From positions 1 to 49,719 of the IMG/VR virus record IMGVR_UViG_3300023174_000240: a stretch of DNA of 49,719 bases, one strand, 5' to 3'. Shown in pieces: positions 48,901-49,719 of this stretch. The stretch's first letter is position 1, and the number at the start of each line of letters is the position of its first letter. The DNA comes from a virus. The notes below the pieces were generated by a model. It saw only the letters and a program-made list of their open reading frames with translations, was not told the DNA's origin and did no database searches. A program made the position numbers and the translations under genes.

Positions 48901-49719
48901 TGGTTAGATGAGCACCCAAATGGAACTAAAGAACAGTTTGATCAAACCAACGTTGGAAAATATTTATCAGAAGGATTAGTTGCGCCAACAACGGCAGCGG
49001 GAGGTAAACTACCGACCGCTTCTGCTGGCTACCCAGGAAAAAATGGATGGGTTGGGGCTACCTCACCAGCAGCATCCGCTTCAGATTTAGCCGTAAAAGG
49101 AATTAGTACTGGTGGAGGAAACATCACAGCTAATGATATAGTAGTTGGAGGCAAGAGCCTTAAAGATGGAATTGGCGGAAATAAAGATTTAAATATTAAA
49201 ATTAAAACAACAACTAATGTTGCAGGCGTAGTTGGAAATATTTTTTCTGATGGATTTAATCCTTATGATAGCAAGTCTTATACAGTTTCTGCTGCAGATT
49301 TGGTTAATCAAGGATTTTCAAAAGAAAATATTTTTAAAGGCCAGTCGGTCAGAATTAATGGAAAAGATTACATACTAGACGGTGGTATTGATAAAAACGG
49401 AAATGTCCCTCTTAAAATTAAAAAAGCGGGATATGGAATGAAAGGACTTGATCCTAAAATCCCTACAATTGTAGGAGATAGAGGCCCAGAGCTAGTCTTT
49501 GGTAATATGGTTATTCCTAATTTATCTGATATTCCATATGCCAGCCCAAGCTATAATGTTCCATCTGGAGCAAAACAATTAGGATCATCAACAGCACCTT
49601 CAAGCGGATCTACAGTTGTAGTTAATCAATCATTCTATCAAGCACAGGGTGAAAATACAGATGCATTTATGCGTAAGGTTACACAAGCAACTATTGCCGC
49701 AGTAGGAAAAGATGCTAAA
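42964..49719 (+). CDS. Tape measure protein (3' end outside window)
   Basis: ATG at 42964; the frame is open for 2252 codons to the window edge, so the protein is longer than that. The N-terminal about 180 residues are helical. The tape-measure core is around residues 226-312 (TAKEISKAYGVSFKDTITLA, then LGEVDRQDAMKATLAI). Hydrophobic segments lie near 519-566 (LTLATGLTAVIGPLIMLTGV) and 1457-1486 (MAFNPIGIAIAAVTAATVVG). LTPGEFVVNKKATE begins near 922 and the similar VGDRGPELVFG is near 2170. Coiled coil about 1812-1962. Length sets tail length. A region around residues 1010-1170 has no recognisable repeats. Confidence 0.95.
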   Translation, partial: MADENIVTNIVANADFSGLIADVNKVTASLSKLQAQIIASDTKLANQVAVMNRSFGENLRRTGQFATHFVTLTSDVEKFGKNLDSGQLKLKNYFQTFQQHTKTQGGLIRELAKQQVALQNAIVQPLGKNAQGLMQYSVHIPQGLDAVKNRTALARQELQIMNKVIQDGGVQLINWGKNTQWAGRQLTVGLTVPLAAFGAAAAKSFREADAELVRLTKVYGGVAATSATDLAKIRNEVSTTAKEISKAYGVSFKDTITLAADIAATGKQGNDLLASVKETSRLAVLGEVDRQDAMKATLAIQNTFKQNTDQLSESINFLNSVENQTSTSLADLIEAIPKAGPVIQGMGGSVKDLALYLTAMKEGGINAAEGANALKSALASLINPTKVAKEMFNGMGIDLGGIVTKNAGNLTGTILELQSALDTLDPLKKQQAIEQLFGKFQFARMNALFANLGRQGSQTLQVMDLMKASSQDLASVASRELGMVTESASGKYRRALEGLKADLAGMGEEFLKVQTFFINLTDGVLKFVNKLPAPVKTILTLATGLTAVIGPLIMLTGVLANFFGYIIKGASHFRSLFRGGEGWKMLTPEILAANKAGGLIESTFYSDAKAATVLKTAIEGLIAEFTILQQKATAGQISVAPAFSTMAGTMVVPGGRQVNPNHPLLSPQDTRSMSHMNPVAGMTTDQKSAQTIFGVVPGAPKVNQKIGNNPQMYMSGDLPKIQGLTSIGGASTGIVAEEAAKWHAMTGALAMQSDAEIKILKQEVARTGLITSELSASYQALLPTMTNLVANAAKESAVIVTELQAGKLTVDQARAKIIALNTQVEGMLAGAAVDIAGQQGRSINLTSVPLLNQPVVNNAGKSNMKELARPGRTRNLLNQIAQGLGVKTFGAPYSTETTIPKRLNAGNIVPGTGNTDTVPAMLTPGEFVVNKKATEANLPLLYAINDGGQASGEGMALGGLALSFLERSALIGGVRKAGSRSVRNLIGGSSDRMPYEYMRSIASGRGSFWNRNPLLAQGAPGENQVVGHIYSPMFTRRVGAGSSGSSPRLNQEQLAQHGLSVNSSGALFDALPNNVMTFGKSFNTKLTAGTATSQNWFDSEPKAEHLVGLTDFLLSKGIPASNITAIRSRVMANINSKMSRISGTINDRQFGGIVTNATRQELSLISKYGFPSDYVPSDMNTYKKRRFAAGGVVGNVLKSTAFRNLGAKFGKIGESWGTQSMTIGMGRKLFGSSGLTPKAQNLMYGKLIENLEKERPYGYVKDAQGSLKNALEPHIVDTLLKSAAGDVLSSGGKSLSKIDREILRTQFANWNSSKWTPSTIKVRKQMFGMNKGGMVPGYANGGMIPRYGIGGVIKGLALSGLGSVAGQTLGQMSGIPGGGTIGMFLGSMLGQGSMTGGMGMRQPKMPLEGPRMENGMFSKNFSMEHLTKSFGPAEKLASKLNSLGSAGGRFSGVLTRMGPILARLPMAFNPIGIAIAAVTAATVVGINQWKKHQEQLKLNALSYGLTADAAAKAGLKYTDYNQKIKDSIQKSKDLMEANKLAYQSMTSAGIPIKMTITEYQKLKGEVKGAYEDQIKLINSTKNAKLGDVAVQLKEQLIAAGMSADEATKKIYAMFALSQKSGMAASSTVGNKDFSAIQDAQGAAVGSLKGYNSAARLGEAKAQAAALNTSLTAIDAGISEIISKSEEAARKDKSGHTEKISQYNAELRMMDLLKKSQYGQTTITKQTINEMAKANPAIKELASTSDTVVSVWQKLRLQAAGLAGDLSKLTADQTAALYNLNNAISQQVIAANKGTKDNPGLLADEYSKLTSLQKQRAAAAKAAAGQSAKAAGDSKARLKELQDQIDATNKLADSRIKALNAAKEDADLNREMESAKLEVQFAESTGNTQQAAQARLRYQSAVQSMQTTGQTRAIQAAAEKANAGPLAEIKKINDANDKLATAASIAGENIAALDKQILTLTGTIDNLNNTQTAYGLNLAKWLDEHPNGTKEQFDQTNVGKYLSEGLVAPTTAAGGKLPTASAGYPGKNGWVGATSPAASASDLAVKGISTGGGNITANDIVVGGKSLKDGIGGNKDLNIKIKTTTNVAGVVGNIFSDGFNPYDSKSYTVSAADLVNQGFSKENIFKGQSVRINGKDYILDGGIDKNGNVPLKIKKAGYGMKGLDPKIPTIVGDRGPELVFGNMVIPNLSDIPYASPSYNVPSGAKQLGSSTAPSSGSTVVVNQSFYQAQGENTDAFMRKVTQATIAAVGKDAK

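Noticed and set aside
1-49719. Integrase, attachment sites, repressor or transposase indicating a temperate element
   Set aside because: None found by reading all frames provided and the gaps; a lysogeny module could still lie outside the window.

Overview
The window is one continuous stretch of an AT-rich tailed double-stranded DNA phage with a siphovirus-type structural module: PBSX/XkdF-type portal and protease, HK97-fold capsid, tail tube, frameshifted tail-assembly chaperone and a very long tape measure. I found no integrase, repressor, terminase, polymerase or tRNA here. The host is not shown by the sequence. Several genes have a good -10 hexamer only 6-11 bases before the ATG and no Shine-Dalgarno (leaderless layout), which is common in Actinomycetota. 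With the B12-dependent ribonucleotide reductase this makes a freshwater or soil actinobacterial phage a reasonable guess, but it is inference.

Region 1 (1-2300, minus strand) is an early-type block of at least ten tiny genes in short operons. Five promoter-like sites share TGTCAG, exactly 10 bases, then a -10 hexamer. A five-gene operon (1306 to 609) is joined by four consecutive TAATG overlaps. A 23-base direct repeat follows operon ends, GTGTGA/TCACAC palindromes recur, and two perfect TTATCCACA boxes form an inverted pair in the gap at 1430-1462.

Region 2 (2300-4370, plus strand) holds an endonuclease VII homologue, a small HNH protein, two cysteine-rich microproteins and a small membrane protein. 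It also has two stretches that look like structured non-coding RNA. Region 3 (4370-5600, minus strand) has three overlapping small genes and a secreted lytic transglycosylase-like lysis protein. It is separated from region 2 by a bidirectional terminator.

Region 4 (5620-9000, plus strand) has a GT4-type glycosyltransferase, a monomeric class II ribonucleotide reductase, and a small EF-hand-plus-membrane protein that may be the holin. Region 5 (9026-33686) is an unusually large adhesion locus of about 24 kb. It contains a BppU-like protein, beta-helix and collagen-like (Gly-x-Gln/Thr repeat) fibre genes, separate LamG and PA14 head genes following the shafts, a 958-residue repeat protein, four glycine-rich adhesin-like genes in an A-B-A-B duplication, and a glycan island (GH130-like propeller, TPR-like protein, FkbM methyltransferase).

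Region 6 (33753-49719) is the classical morphogenesis order: 113-residue protein, portal, protease with a nested in-frame scaffold start, capsid, connector, neck and terminator genes, tail tube, chaperone with a canonical A AAT TTA slippery heptamer, and tape measure running off the right edge. Late transcription appears to be divided by rho-independent terminators (8975, 11541, 38157, 42202) and many TGnTATAAT extended -10 promoters.
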